Source: Candidatus Hydrogenedentota bacterium (GTDB lineage Bacteria > Hydrogenedentota > Hydrogenedentia > Hydrogenedentiales > GCA-2746185). Taken from it: a stretch of DNA of 17,668 nucleotides. Location of the stretch: positions 1 through 17,668 of the forward strand of contig DTSJ01000049.1 in NCBI GenBank assembly GCA_012965445.1, read 5' to 3'. The notes beneath the pieces were generated by a model. That model was not told the origin of the DNA, did no database searches, and saw only the letters and a program-made list of their open reading frames with translations. Numbering within the stretch: the first letter of the stretch is position 1; each line of letters starts with the position of its first letter. Made by a program: the position numbers and the translations under genes. This document shows, one piece after another, positions 6,250 through 13,976 of the stretch.

Positions 6250-8220
6250 TCAGTCCGAAGTAGGAATATCCATCGCGGGATTCTCGTCAAAAAAGTCGTG
6301 GGGGACAATCGAAAAACTGAACCAGGCTGTGTTCATCATCGGCCAATCCTCAGCCCGGACAATGTGGTGAAATCCTATCGAGTACCAGGCGACAATGTCG
6401 GTGTCCAGAATCGACCGATTCGCCTTCGTCCAGTCGTCAATTCCTCCGCTTCCTTCGCTCTGATTCGGAAACGGCCCGGCAGCGAATTTTTCTTCGCGGT
6501 CGTATGGGGTAACCCAGAGGTTGTATTTCGAGAACGCGGCTCTGCGCTGGGGCCAATCGTCATTCGCGAGCAGGGAAATATGCGAAAGGCCTGGACGGAT
6601 CGCGTAGCTTGTCTGGTATCCCCAGGCGTTCTTTCGCGCCGAGTTCCGTATGCGCCACAAGGCGGGCTTCTCGATATTTACGCGAAGTTTCGCGTCCTGC
6701 TCGGAGTGAGCGAGATGAGGCTCAACGATCCAGCCTGACCTGCGGGGGGTGTCTCGATTGAAACGGATCGGCTTGAGCACGTCCTTAACGAACTGATTAG
6801 ACTGCCCATCGACATCGAAATCCAGACGGTACATGGCGAAGTGATCGTGATTTACGGCAACGGTATATTCGTCGACGAAACGACCGTAGACTTCCTCGCC
6901 TTTCGATGCCGCTTCCTCCGCCGTCCTGCTGGCGACAGCCTTCGCGGAGCAGATTCCGGTGGCGCCGATACTCACCTTGATTGCTCCGTCCTGACCGAAT
7001 ACCCAGTCCAGGAGATAGTCGTAATTCCCGACGGTCGCGATTGTCCTGATTACAAGTTCCTGATTCCTTCGCGCTTCAAGACCGCGCGTAATCGGGTCCT
7101 GGTGCCGCCACAAGGGGTTCCCGCAATAACGCTCGAATACTGCCATGACTTTCTCATAGGTTTGCGGCCGCCCGGATACACCGGCCATAACTGCATCGAG
7201 CAACACTGAATTCTCCGGGCAATCGGCACCGGGCAGCATCGTACTCAGCGAAAGACCCAGTCCGAATTCTCCTGCATCGATAAAGGTGCGCGAATACCAG
7301 CCCGGACTGGGATCCATATATGGCACGAACAACTCTGAGACTGATCCTTGATACAGCACCGAACGTTTTTCACCGCGGTTGGTAAAGGTCACATTTGACA
7401 GTATAAGGCCGTTCTGCTGTTCCACCCGGTAGTGCATTTCCCAGTCCTGCCAGCGAATAACATGGCCGTCGATCGCGAAAGAAGCGCCTCCTGGCTGACT
7501 ATAGGCGATTTTGTTTACCGGATTGGATCGCGTTCCGACTGACGCGCGATCATATCCGACGGTCCCTTTCGGAAGCGGCACGACTCCGGTATCGACTACT
7601 TCGATGACACGATTTGCCTTTAAATCGATCAATGCGGACAGTCCGCCTATGGGTCGCCCCCAGAAGTTTGGAGTATCCTCGGGATAGTAGCTGGCAACGC
7701 GAGTCAGTCGTTGACGTTTCTCCGCCGGATCGCCGAAGTATCCGGTTGAGAATGTAATATTGATCACCTTGTTGAAATCGGTGATACCCCGCTTCCGGAT
7801 GGCTTCCTGCCATTCCTTGTTCTGCACAATAAGTGTATTGGCAGCCTGGTACTCGCCCGCGACAAACGGAGCCTGCCCCTCTGGTATTGCCGTTATCTGC
7901 TCCACTGCGTTTGTATCCAGCGAAACAACGAATCGGAAAAATCCGTTGTCCTGCAGGATAAAGGACTCCGACCTTCGACTGAAGCGATCACCTGGATTCC
8001 ATGCGAGGACTTCGGACTTCGGCATTTCGTAGAGGCGCATGTACGCCATGCGCCCGGCGCGCTGTACCTTGCCTGAATTGAGCAGCACGTCCAGGGTGGA
8101 CGATATTTCGCTCGATGACAGCGGGTCCATGGGATGTGTGGCACCATACCCCGGTGGAGAACCCAGCGAAAACGCGATGAGACATGCGATGACCACACGA
8201 TTGATTGGACGAGTATACAT
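6250..8220 (-). CDS. Secreted copper amine oxidase (topaquinone type)
   Basis: Copper amine oxidases oxidise primary amines to aldehydes, releasing ammonia and H2O2. I chose the ATG at 8220 because it begins a good signal peptide (MYTRPINRVVIACLIAFSL) and has GGAG nine bases upstream; the frame runs on to 8292. From this start the protein has 656 residues. It shows the Tyr that becomes topaquinone in TVGNYDY (Tyr400), the catalytic-base Asp315 in FIDAGEFGLG, copper ligands in NHDHF (His458, His460) and His619 in HIVRAEDWP, plus the closing FFDENPAMDIP. The active site is therefore complete. It lacks the extra N-terminal domain of E. coli TynA. The HDH ligand pair resembles plant enzymes. The phosphatase gene follows in the same operon. 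Confidence 0.92.
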   Translation of the reverse strand: MYTRPINRVVIACLIAFSLGSPPGYGATHPMDPLSSSEISSTLDVLLNSGKVQRAGRMAYMRLYEMPKSEVLAWNPGDRFSRRSESFILQDNGFFRFVVSLDTNAVEQITAIPEGQAPFVAGEYQAANTLIVQNKEWQEAIRKRGITDFNKVINITFSTGYFGDPAEKRQRLTRVASYYPEDTPNFWGRPIGGLSALIDLKANRVIEVVDTGVVPLPKGTVGYDRASVGTRSNPVNKIAYSQPGGASFAIDGHVIRWQDWEMHYRVEQQNGLILSNVTFTNRGEKRSVLYQGSVSELFVPYMDPSPGWYSRTFIDAGEFGLGLSLSTMLPGADCPENSVLLDAVMAGVSGRPQTYEKVMAVFERYCGNPLWRHQDPITRGLEARRNQELVIRTIATVGNYDYLLDWVFGQDGAIKVSIGATGICSAKAVASRTAEEAASKGEEVYGRFVDEYTVAVNHDHFAMYRLDFDVDGQSNQFVKDVLKPIRFNRDTPRRSGWIVEPHLAHSEQDAKLRVNIEKPALWRIRNSARKNAWGYQTSYAIRPGLSHISLLANDDWPQRRAAFSKYNLWVTPYDREEKFAAGPFPNQSEGSGGIDDWTKANRSILDTDIVAWYSIGFHHIVRAEDWPMMNTAWFSFSIVPHDFFDENPAMDIPTSD

Positions 8221-8260
8221 TTTGATCCACTCCAGTACTTGAGATAACACTTGTTCAATA

Positions 8261-8289
8261 ACCATACCGACTTTACAATGCAATGGCAA
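8261..8289 (-). promoter_or_regulatory. Possible promoter of the amine oxidase operon
   Basis: The minus strand has TTGCCA (8284-8289, five of six to consensus) and TATGGT (8261-8266, four of six) with exactly 17 bp between. The start site would be near 8254, about 34 bases before the chosen ATG. It lies inside the longer open frame, which supports the downstream start. Confidence 0.4.
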
Positions 8290-8351
8290 CACGAAGTCTG
8301 TTGAGATGTTTCCACGAAGAAAGATTCGGATAAGCGCTGGCAGGTCCGCTA

Positions 8352-10292
8352 TCAGGCGACCTCTTCGTCTTCCGGGTCGGGCATTTCAGCAAATTGAAGC
8401 TGATGCAAGCGTCTGTAAATACCGCCCAACTCGATCAGTTCCTGATGGGTTCCCTGCTCGGCGATGCTGCCGTGACTCAAGACGATGATCCGATCTGCAC
8501 GCTGAATGGTGGACAGCCGATGCGCGATGACAATCGTGGTACGTCCGACGACGAATTCATCGATGGCTTTTTGAATGGCGGTTTCGCTTTCGGTGTCCAA
8601 ACTCGAGGTTGCTTCGTCAAGAATCAGTATTGCGGGGTCCTTCATGATAGCGCGTGCGATGGAGATACGCTGCTTCTGACCGCCGGATATGTTCACTCCG
8701 GCTTCACTCAGCATCGTATCGTAACCCTGCGGCATGGCCTCGATAAACTCTTCGGCATGGGCGACGCGGGCGGCGTCGCGAACACGCTCGTCGCTGAAGG
8801 ACTCGCGACTGAAGGTAATATTCTCGCGTACAGTACGGTTGAACAGTATGTTGTCCTGCGTGACATAACCGATTTGTTCGCGCAGGCTGTCAAAAGTGGC
8901 GTCTCGGATATCGATACCATCGATCTGAATCGAACCTTTTGAGGGATCATAGAAACGCGGCAGCAGTTTTGCTATGGTGCTTTTTCCCGCACCGCTGAAC
9001 CCAACGAGCGCGACCATCTCGCCTTTTCCAACACGAAAGGAGACGTCGCGCAGAACTGGAACGGTTCCATCGTAGGAGAAATCGACGTGTTCGAAGGAAA
9101 TAGCGTCCTGGATGTTAGGTATGTCCTTGGCATCCGCCTTCTCCTGAACGGAGGGTTTATAGTCGATGTACTCGAATACCCGTTCCGCGGCTACGACGCT
9201 GGACTGAAGCTTGTTGTTTACTTTGGCGAGTTTTCGCATCGGTTCAATGATCAGGACAATGCTGGCGGCCAGAACGGCGAAATCTTTGGGGTCCAGGTTT
9301 TCCGAAGCGATCACCTGCTCACCCATGATCAACAGGGCGCCCGCGCCCATCACGAGTACCAGTTCCGTCAGCGGTGCGGTTATCGCATCCAGTTTTGCAT
9401 ACTTTACGAGCTGCTTACGGAGTTTTCGCAGTTCCGTGCTCATCAGGGCGCGCTCGCGCTCTTCCATGCGAAAACTTTTCACTACTGTTATACCCCGTAT
9501 GGATTCCATCAGAATCGTACTGACCACCGCATTCTTGTTCAGGCTGCGCCTGACGCGACGCTTCACCTTTCTCGCCATGATCGAGAACAATACGATGAGC
9601 GGAGTCATAAAGAGAAGAATGAGCAACAGCATTTTAGGGCTGATGAGCAGAGCAATCCCGAGGGGGATCAATACTTTGAAGGGCTCGCGAAAGAGCAGCA
9701 CGAATACGTTGAGGATTCCGGAGTTTACGGTGCCCACATCATTGCTGAAGCGGGACATAATGGTTCCGGACGCGCGCTGTTCGAAGAAATCGTGTGACAG
9801 GGAAATAATCGAATCGTACATTTCCTGCCGGAGATCCATGACGATACTTGCGCCGACGATTCCAGCAAAATACTCCTGTATGAATCTCGCTGTTCCGCCG
9901 ATCAGCGTGATTGCGACTATAAGCATGGCGATGCTTCGCAATGCTCTTCTCTTATCCTCGCGCATCGAAGTTATCGTGGACTCGACTATGCCTTCGAAGT
10001 CCGGATGCCAGCCTGTCACGCGATCGATTTGGTCGACCGTTTTAGCCGCCTGCAAAGAGTAATCGTCGATTCGTTTCTGGGCGTTTTCATCGGTGGCGTA
10101 AACGATGTCTATGCCAAGAACGGTGCCCACGACCATTGTACTCAGAGATCCTGCGGAAACGAAGGAGAAGAAGACAAGCACAGCCATCTTGGACTTATGG
10201 CGAAACGCATAGCCGAAGAGACGTTTGCAGGTCGCCCTGAAGTTGCTGGCCTTCTTCCGGCTTGAATCCGGGTTATCAGAATTTTCGTGCAA
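8352..10292 (-). CDS. ABC exporter, MsbA-like (membrane and ATPase domains fused)
   Basis: This is a half-transporter expected to work as a homodimer in the inner membrane. Of its 646 residues, about 30-370 form the membrane domain and 396-630 the ATPase. ATPase motifs are intact: Walker A GFSGAGKST (431-439), Q-loop Gln479, signature ISGGQ (535-539), Walker B ILILDE (555-560) and switch His591. A hydrophilic stretch of about 50 residues (66-116) between the first two membrane segments is longer than in E. coli MsbA. The start is TTG at 10292, supported by AGAGG seven bases upstream; no ATG lies nearby. MsbA flips lipid A, and an lpxL-like gene lies about 2.8 kb away, but lipid or drug export by a relative is equally possible. 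The gene ends in tandem stops (TGA TAG). Confidence 0.88.
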   Translation of the reverse strand: MHENSDNPDSSRKKASNFRATCKRLFGYAFRHKSKMAVLVFFSFVSAGSLSTMVVGTVLGIDIVYATDENAQKRIDDYSLQAAKTVDQIDRVTGWHPDFEGIVESTITSMREDKRRALRSIAMLIVAITLIGGTARFIQEYFAGIVGASIVMDLRQEMYDSIISLSHDFFEQRASGTIMSRFSNDVGTVNSGILNVFVLLFREPFKVLIPLGIALLISPKMLLLILLFMTPLIVLFSIMARKVKRRVRRSLNKNAVVSTILMESIRGITVVKSFRMEERERALMSTELRKLRKQLVKYAKLDAITAPLTELVLVMGAGALLIMGEQVIASENLDPKDFAVLAASIVLIIEPMRKLAKVNNKLQSSVVAAERVFEYIDYKPSVQEKADAKDIPNIQDAISFEHVDFSYDGTVPVLRDVSFRVGKGEMVALVGFSGAGKSTIAKLLPRFYDPSKGSIQIDGIDIRDATFDSLREQIGYVTQDNILFNRTVRENITFSRESFSDERVRDAARVAHAEEFIEAMPQGYDTMLSEAGVNISGGQKQRISIARAIMKDPAILILDEATSSLDTESETAIQKAIDEFVVGRTTIVIAHRLSTIQRADRIIVLSHGSIAEQGTHQELIELGGIYRRLHQLQFAEMPDPEDEEVA

Positions 10293-10373
10293 CGGGTTGC
10301 CTCTATTGTCCGCGCCTAAAGGGCAAAACGAATTGGATCGGATTGACGTTTATTGGGCAGGAAGTCTGTCCGC

Positions 10374-10403
10374 ATGCTATCACAGGACCGCGAAAACGAT
10401 CAA
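10374..10403 (-). promoter_or_regulatory. Weak promoter candidate for the ABC exporter
   Basis: In the 205-bp gap upstream the minus strand reads TTGATC (10398-10403), 18 bp, TAGCAT (10374-10379), four of six matches in each box. Nothing else in this gap looks like a gene or a terminator. Confidence 0.25.
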
Positions 10404-10497
10404 AAACGGGCATCAATCACGCATGGAAACGCGATGTTCGTACGTGACGATGTCCATGGGTATTGGGGCTGATTCAAGCGAATCGGGGGCGGAGGGT

Positions 10498-10920
10498 CTA
10501 TTCGAGGTTTTTCCGGAAGTAGTCCACGTTGTCGAGCTTATCGAGATCGAACTCGATGAACCTTTGCAGCTCATCATCTGAAATAGGTACTGAGTCCTTC
10601 GACTCAGAGGCATCTTTTGCCTCGATTACTTCTTCTAGGTTATCGATTGCTTCACCGCGACCGAATTGTGGAGATTGCAGCATTTCGATATCGAAAATGC
10701 CTTCTTCCATAAATTCGGCGATTACGTCTGCAAGGTGCATTTTCCGCTCGTCTTTAGTTCCGTTGTACAGTACTTCCTTGTTCAACGCGATGGCCCTGTT
10801 CCTAAATCGGACGACCAGTTCCGAACATTCCGGGCAGGGCATGACTGTCACAACCCCTTTTGGTACCTTCGCGGAACCGAATTTTTTCGATTGGCAATGT
10901 GGGCAAACCGTTTCGCTCAT
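10498..10920 (-). CDS. Zinc-ribbon protein of unknown function
   Basis: The 140-residue protein starts with a likely zinc ribbon: CPHC (Cys6, Cys9) and CPEC (Cys29, Cys32). I chose the ATG at 10920 because GGAG lies five bases upstream and the ribbon then starts at once; the frame extends to 10992. After the ribbon comes a basic stretch (VRFRNRAIALNKEV), a predicted helical segment (HLADVIAEFMEEGIFD), a charged linker rich in Glu, Asp and Ser, and an acidic C-terminal helix (DDELQRFIEFDLDKLDN). No catalytic motif, signal peptide or membrane segment is visible. It sits beside a kinase that also begins with a zinc ribbon, but has its own likely promoter. I do not recognise the family; RNA, DNA or protein binding are all possible. 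Confidence 0.75.
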   Translation of the reverse strand: MSETVCPHCQSKKFGSAKVPKGVVTVMPCPECSELVVRFRNRAIALNKEVLYNGTKDERKMHLADVIAEFMEEGIFDIEMLQSPQFGRGEAIDNLEEVIEAKDASESKDSVPISDDELQRFIEFDLDKLDNVDYFRKNLE

Positions 10921-11006
10921 ATCAACTCCAACGTGTTTTTTGTATCGAGTCAGCCGACTGCAGCGATCAGTTGCTCGATCTCCCCCTGTCACGTTCTATA
11001 ACTATG

Positions 11007-11036
11007 ATGGTAGTCAAACCGGGATTCATCTGTCAA
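11007..11036 (-). promoter_or_regulatory. Likely promoter of the zinc-ribbon protein gene
   Basis: The minus strand carries a perfect -35 TTGACA (11031-11036), an 18-bp spacer and TACCAT (11007-11012, four of six). The start site would be near 11000, giving a leader of about 80 bases. It lies in the 132-bp gap after the kinase stop. Confidence 0.5.
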
Positions 11037-11052
11037 ATTGAAATCAGATCGC

Positions 11053-12969
11053 TTAGTCGAGCCAGATACGCGCTTCTTTAAGGGTTGTGGGAAATTCGAG
11101 TACACCGCGAAATCCGAGGTTCGGACTGAATCCCTCAAAAGCCGTATATTCCAGCGCTGCAGCGGCATTTCCCTGCTGGTCGCTGGATGGATTTATAGTC
11201 GGAATTTTCTGTCCGAACTGGTTCTCTACTGAATCCGGGAGCACTTCAGCTCTTAACCACTCATACCCGGACCAGAACAGGGGCGAGGCTGGTTGGATGT
11301 TGTCACTATTCTCCCCGTCATTGTCCTGCGGATTCTGATTAGTCGATTCGACTGCAAGCATCCATTGGGCAGTAGTCGGGAGCTGCTTCGGAGTGGACTC
11401 ACTGTAGAGAAAAGCGAGCGCATCGTAGTAGGTCACGTTTCTGGCCGGGTACTCACCGGGATTCATACCATTTGGAATCCGCCATTTGTTTTTGATGCAG
11501 AAGGCATTGAATGCACTTGCGGTGACATGGTTCGTGTCAATCAAGAATGCCCGGGCGGTGTACGTCTCCGTGCGATCGTTTATCGGGACGGTCACATTAC
11601 CTCCGGGGACGAATGTCATTCCGACCGGCCATTTCAAGACGGCGAGGTAGCGATGCAATACGGGCCAACCCGAAGCCAATCCCCCGCTTTCAGTCATGGA
11701 TTCCCAGCGCACATTGGCTTCTTCGATGAGCCAAGAGGCATGGTCGTAGTGCGGCCCATTCTCCATATCTGACAACTTGGCTTGCGCAAGTTTTTTTGCG
11801 GATTCGATGATCGGCTTCATCGCGGAGAAGGTGTCTGCGCCGGATCGGGCAGAGGCTTCGGGTGCGGCGATTCCAGTTGATGATCGCGGCGATTCCGGTA
11901 CGCGCGCCAAGATATCGTGCCGATACCCTTCCGCAGCAAGCATCGTGAAGTAAGCTCCGATGCCAATACCGATTACCGCCAGTGAGGCGATGATTCGGCG
12001 CAGGGATGGTCCGCCTTGGCGCGATTTTCCGGAATTGGGAGCCGACTCGCCATTCTTTCCTGATCCGGTTTCAACCTGGACTCGAATTTTTCTCAGCTGA
12101 TCGCGCAGTTCCGCGATGTTTTTATAGCGCTTTGCCGGATCACGATGGCAGCACTTGGCAATTACCCGATCGAGCGCCCGGGGAACTTTCTGGACGTTGT
12201 CGGACCGCGTAACGGCTGACGGGATATCTCCTGTGAGTACTTCATAGAGCATGATGCCGACGCTGTAGATATCGGCGCGCGCATCTACGTTGGCGCTGTT
12301 TTTAAACTGCTCGGGAGACATGTAGTGCGGGGTGCCCATCACCATAGAAGCTGAAGTCAGGTTGGGATTGGACATGAGCTTGGAGATACCGAAGTCCATT
12401 AGCTTCACGGTGCCGTCTGGAAGCACCATGACGTTTTCGGGTTTGATATCGCGGTGAATGGTATACTGATGCGCGTAGTCAAGTGCGGCGCAAAGTGCGT
12501 CGAACATTCGCAATGTCGCGTTGAGCGGAATTCGTTTTCCCGGCTTCACCTTGTCCAGCATTGAGCGGAGCGTTCGCCCGTGAAGCAATTCCATGGAAAT
12601 GTAAACCATGCCGTCTGCAGAACCGATATCGTGTACGCGAACGATGTGGGGATGTGACAGGCCGCGCGCGATGCGGGCCTCATTGAAGAAGCGTTCGACG
12701 ACGAGTTTTTCCTTCACATATTCAGGAAGCAGGGTTTTCAGGGCGACTATCTCGCCCAGGGTATTGTCCTGAACCTTGTAAATTTGCCCCATACCGCCAC
12801 GGCCGATCATTTCCAGAACGACATAGCGGTTTGCGATGACCTGGCCTTTTCGAATGGAGGAAGCGTCTCCGGCACTGTCAGAAACCGGATACAGGGTCCC
12901 GCACTTTGTACACGTTGTCGCGGAAGCTTCGTCGAGATGTCCGCATTTGGTGCATTTAGGTCTACTCAT
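11053..12969 (-). CDS. Zinc-ribbon Ser/Thr protein kinase with C-terminal FGE-sulfatase-like domain
   Basis: This is a membrane-anchored Hanks-type kinase in three parts, 638 residues from the ATG at 12969; the frame extends to 12993, but AGGAA ten bases upstream favours 12969. Residues 6-23 form a zinc ribbon (CTKC and CTKC). The kinase domain spans about 49-296 and is complete: GRGGMG loop (56-61), Lys78, HRDIKPEN (172-179), DFG (192-194) and APE-type MSPEQ. A basic linker leads to one membrane segment at about 325-348. The outside part ends in an FGE-sulfatase-like fold (about 450-625) with LPTTAQWMLAV, GYEWL and NLGFRG. The FGE catalytic cysteines are not evident, so this part is probably a binding or sensor domain. 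Target and signal are unknown. Confidence 0.9.
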   Translation of the reverse strand: MSRPKCTKCGHLDEASATTCTKCGTLYPVSDSAGDASSIRKGQVIANRYVVLEMIGRGGMGQIYKVQDNTLGEIVALKTLLPEYVKEKLVVERFFNEARIARGLSHPHIVRVHDIGSADGMVYISMELLHGRTLRSMLDKVKPGKRIPLNATLRMFDALCAALDYAHQYTIHRDIKPENVMVLPDGTVKLMDFGISKLMSNPNLTSASMVMGTPHYMSPEQFKNSANVDARADIYSVGIMLYEVLTGDIPSAVTRSDNVQKVPRALDRVIAKCCHRDPAKRYKNIAELRDQLRKIRVQVETGSGKNGESAPNSGKSRQGGPSLRRIIASLAVIGIGIGAYFTMLAAEGYRHDILARVPESPRSSTGIAAPEASARSGADTFSAMKPIIESAKKLAQAKLSDMENGPHYDHASWLIEEANVRWESMTESGGLASGWPVLHRYLAVLKWPVGMTFVPGGNVTVPINDRTETYTARAFLIDTNHVTASAFNAFCIKNKWRIPNGMNPGEYPARNVTYYDALAFLYSESTPKQLPTTAQWMLAVESTNQNPQDNDGENSDNIQPASPLFWSGYEWLRAEVLPDSVENQFGQKIPTINPSSDQQGNAAAALEYTAFEGFSPNLGFRGVLEFPTTLKEARIWLD

Positions 12970-13050
12970 GGGTGAGATTTCCTGTCTTCCCATTCATCCT
13001 AACTGGAACAACGTGTCGGTGCAACTTGTATTGGAAGCCCCCGTGACGAT

Positions 13051-13974
13051 TCAGTTTTTTTGCAGCCGTTTCTCCCATTCTTTCTCAAGAATCGGCTGAG
13101 GTTTCCAGCGGTCATGTATCCACATCCATTGCCCGGGATTCTTCCGAACCATTTCCTCGATGATATCCTGGCAAACCTGCGAAGCGTTGATGAGATCCTG
13201 ATGAATCGAACCCGTGCGCTCTATTGTGACTGGGGGAAAAAATTCCAGGGTATAGAAGCCCGCTTCGTCTCGAGTCATCGACAGAGGATATACCGGCGTG
13301 CGGGTGCGCAAGGCTATCATCACAGGGCCGATGGTGGCCCAGCACGGCTGGCCGAAAAAGGTGACCGGGATACCGTTCTTCCGGGTACTCTGATCGATGA
13401 GGAGTCCGACGAAATTCCCTTTCCGAACGGCTTTGATAATCTCGGGGCCGGCATCTTCTTTCGCGATCATTTCCAGTCCGCCGCCTCCCCGGAAACGCTC
13501 TACGGTTTCGTTCAGACGGGGATCCCGAAGCGGTCGAACCACCCCCACCTTTTTACAATCCAGCCCACCTATTACACCTGCTGCCCATTCCCAGTTTCCC
13601 AGATGCGCGCTAATCATGACTCCCCCCGTCGAACCTTCGAGATTTTCGAGGCCTTTGATATCGACAAGGCTGTCCATCTTCTCTGTTCTCAGCAGGGGAA
13701 CATGAGCAAACTCAGCTGCGAGAATTCCCAGATTTTCCATGGACCCCATGAGGATCGCTTTCTTCTCCTGATCGCTTTTGGAGTCACCGTAAGCCAGATT
13801 GACATTTTCCAATCCGATCGTTCGAACACGCGGGAGTAGGTAGTAGGCCATCTGCCCAATGCGTCGACCAATTCGACGCGCCAGAGACAGCGGTACGAAT
13901 TCGAAACCATGAAGAAAGAGCAGCGTCAGCGTGGTCTTGCACCAAAGCGCCACAGGGTTCCTCTTGCGGGCCAT
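13051..13974 (-). CDS. Lipid A late acyltransferase, LpxL/HtrB type
   Basis: Enzymes of this family add secondary acyl chains to lipid A (or a similar glycolipid) at the inner face of the cytoplasmic membrane. The 307 residues match E. coli LpxL in length. A hydrophobic N-terminal segment (about 8-30) anchors it. The catalytic HX4E motif is HLGNWE (124-129), followed by RPLRDPRLN (147-155), IDQS (193-196) and the C-terminal NPGQWMWIHDRWK. The start lies two bases after the stop of the beta-CASP nuclease gene, so the two are probably translated from one mRNA. Which acyl group it transfers cannot be told; relatives also acylate phosphatidylinositol mannosides and ornithine-type lipids. Confidence 0.88.
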   Translation of the reverse strand: MARKRNPVALWCKTTLTLLFLHGFEFVPLSLARRIGRRIGQMAYYLLPRVRTIGLENVNLAYGDSKSDQEKKAILMGSMENLGILAAEFAHVPLLRTEKMDSLVDIKGLENLEGSTGGVMISAHLGNWEWAAGVIGGLDCKKVGVVRPLRDPRLNETVERFRGGGGLEMIAKEDAGPEIIKAVRKGNFVGLLIDQSTRKNGIPVTFFGQPCWATIGPVMIALRTRTPVYPLSMTRDEAGFYTLEFFPPVTIERTGSIHQDLINASQVCQDIIEEMVRKNPGQWMWIHDRWKPQPILEKEWEKRLQKN

Positions 13975-13976
13975 CG

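Noticed and set aside
8329..8353. Imperfect hairpin (GATAAGCG/CGCTATC) right after the ABC exporter stop as a terminator.
   Set aside because: The stem is short with a bulge and is followed by CTTTCTT rather than a real T-tract; too weak to call.
9087..10062. Two long plus-strand open frames opposite the ABC exporter.
   Set aside because: They overlap a complete ABC transporter with all motifs and show low-complexity, domain-free translations.
10470..10497. Small hairpin GATTC/GAATC after the zinc-ribbon protein gene.
   Set aside because: A five-base stem with no T-tract cannot be called a terminator.
12970..13050. A possible promoter (TTGCAC, 17 bp, TAGGAT) between the lpxL-like gene and the kinase.
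   Set aside because: Only three and four matches to consensus; such matches are expected by chance. The kinase may simply be read through from lpxL.
13060..13839. A 259-codon plus-strand frame opposite the lpxL-like gene.
   Set aside because: No domain is recognisable, and the opposite strand encodes a complete acyltransferase.
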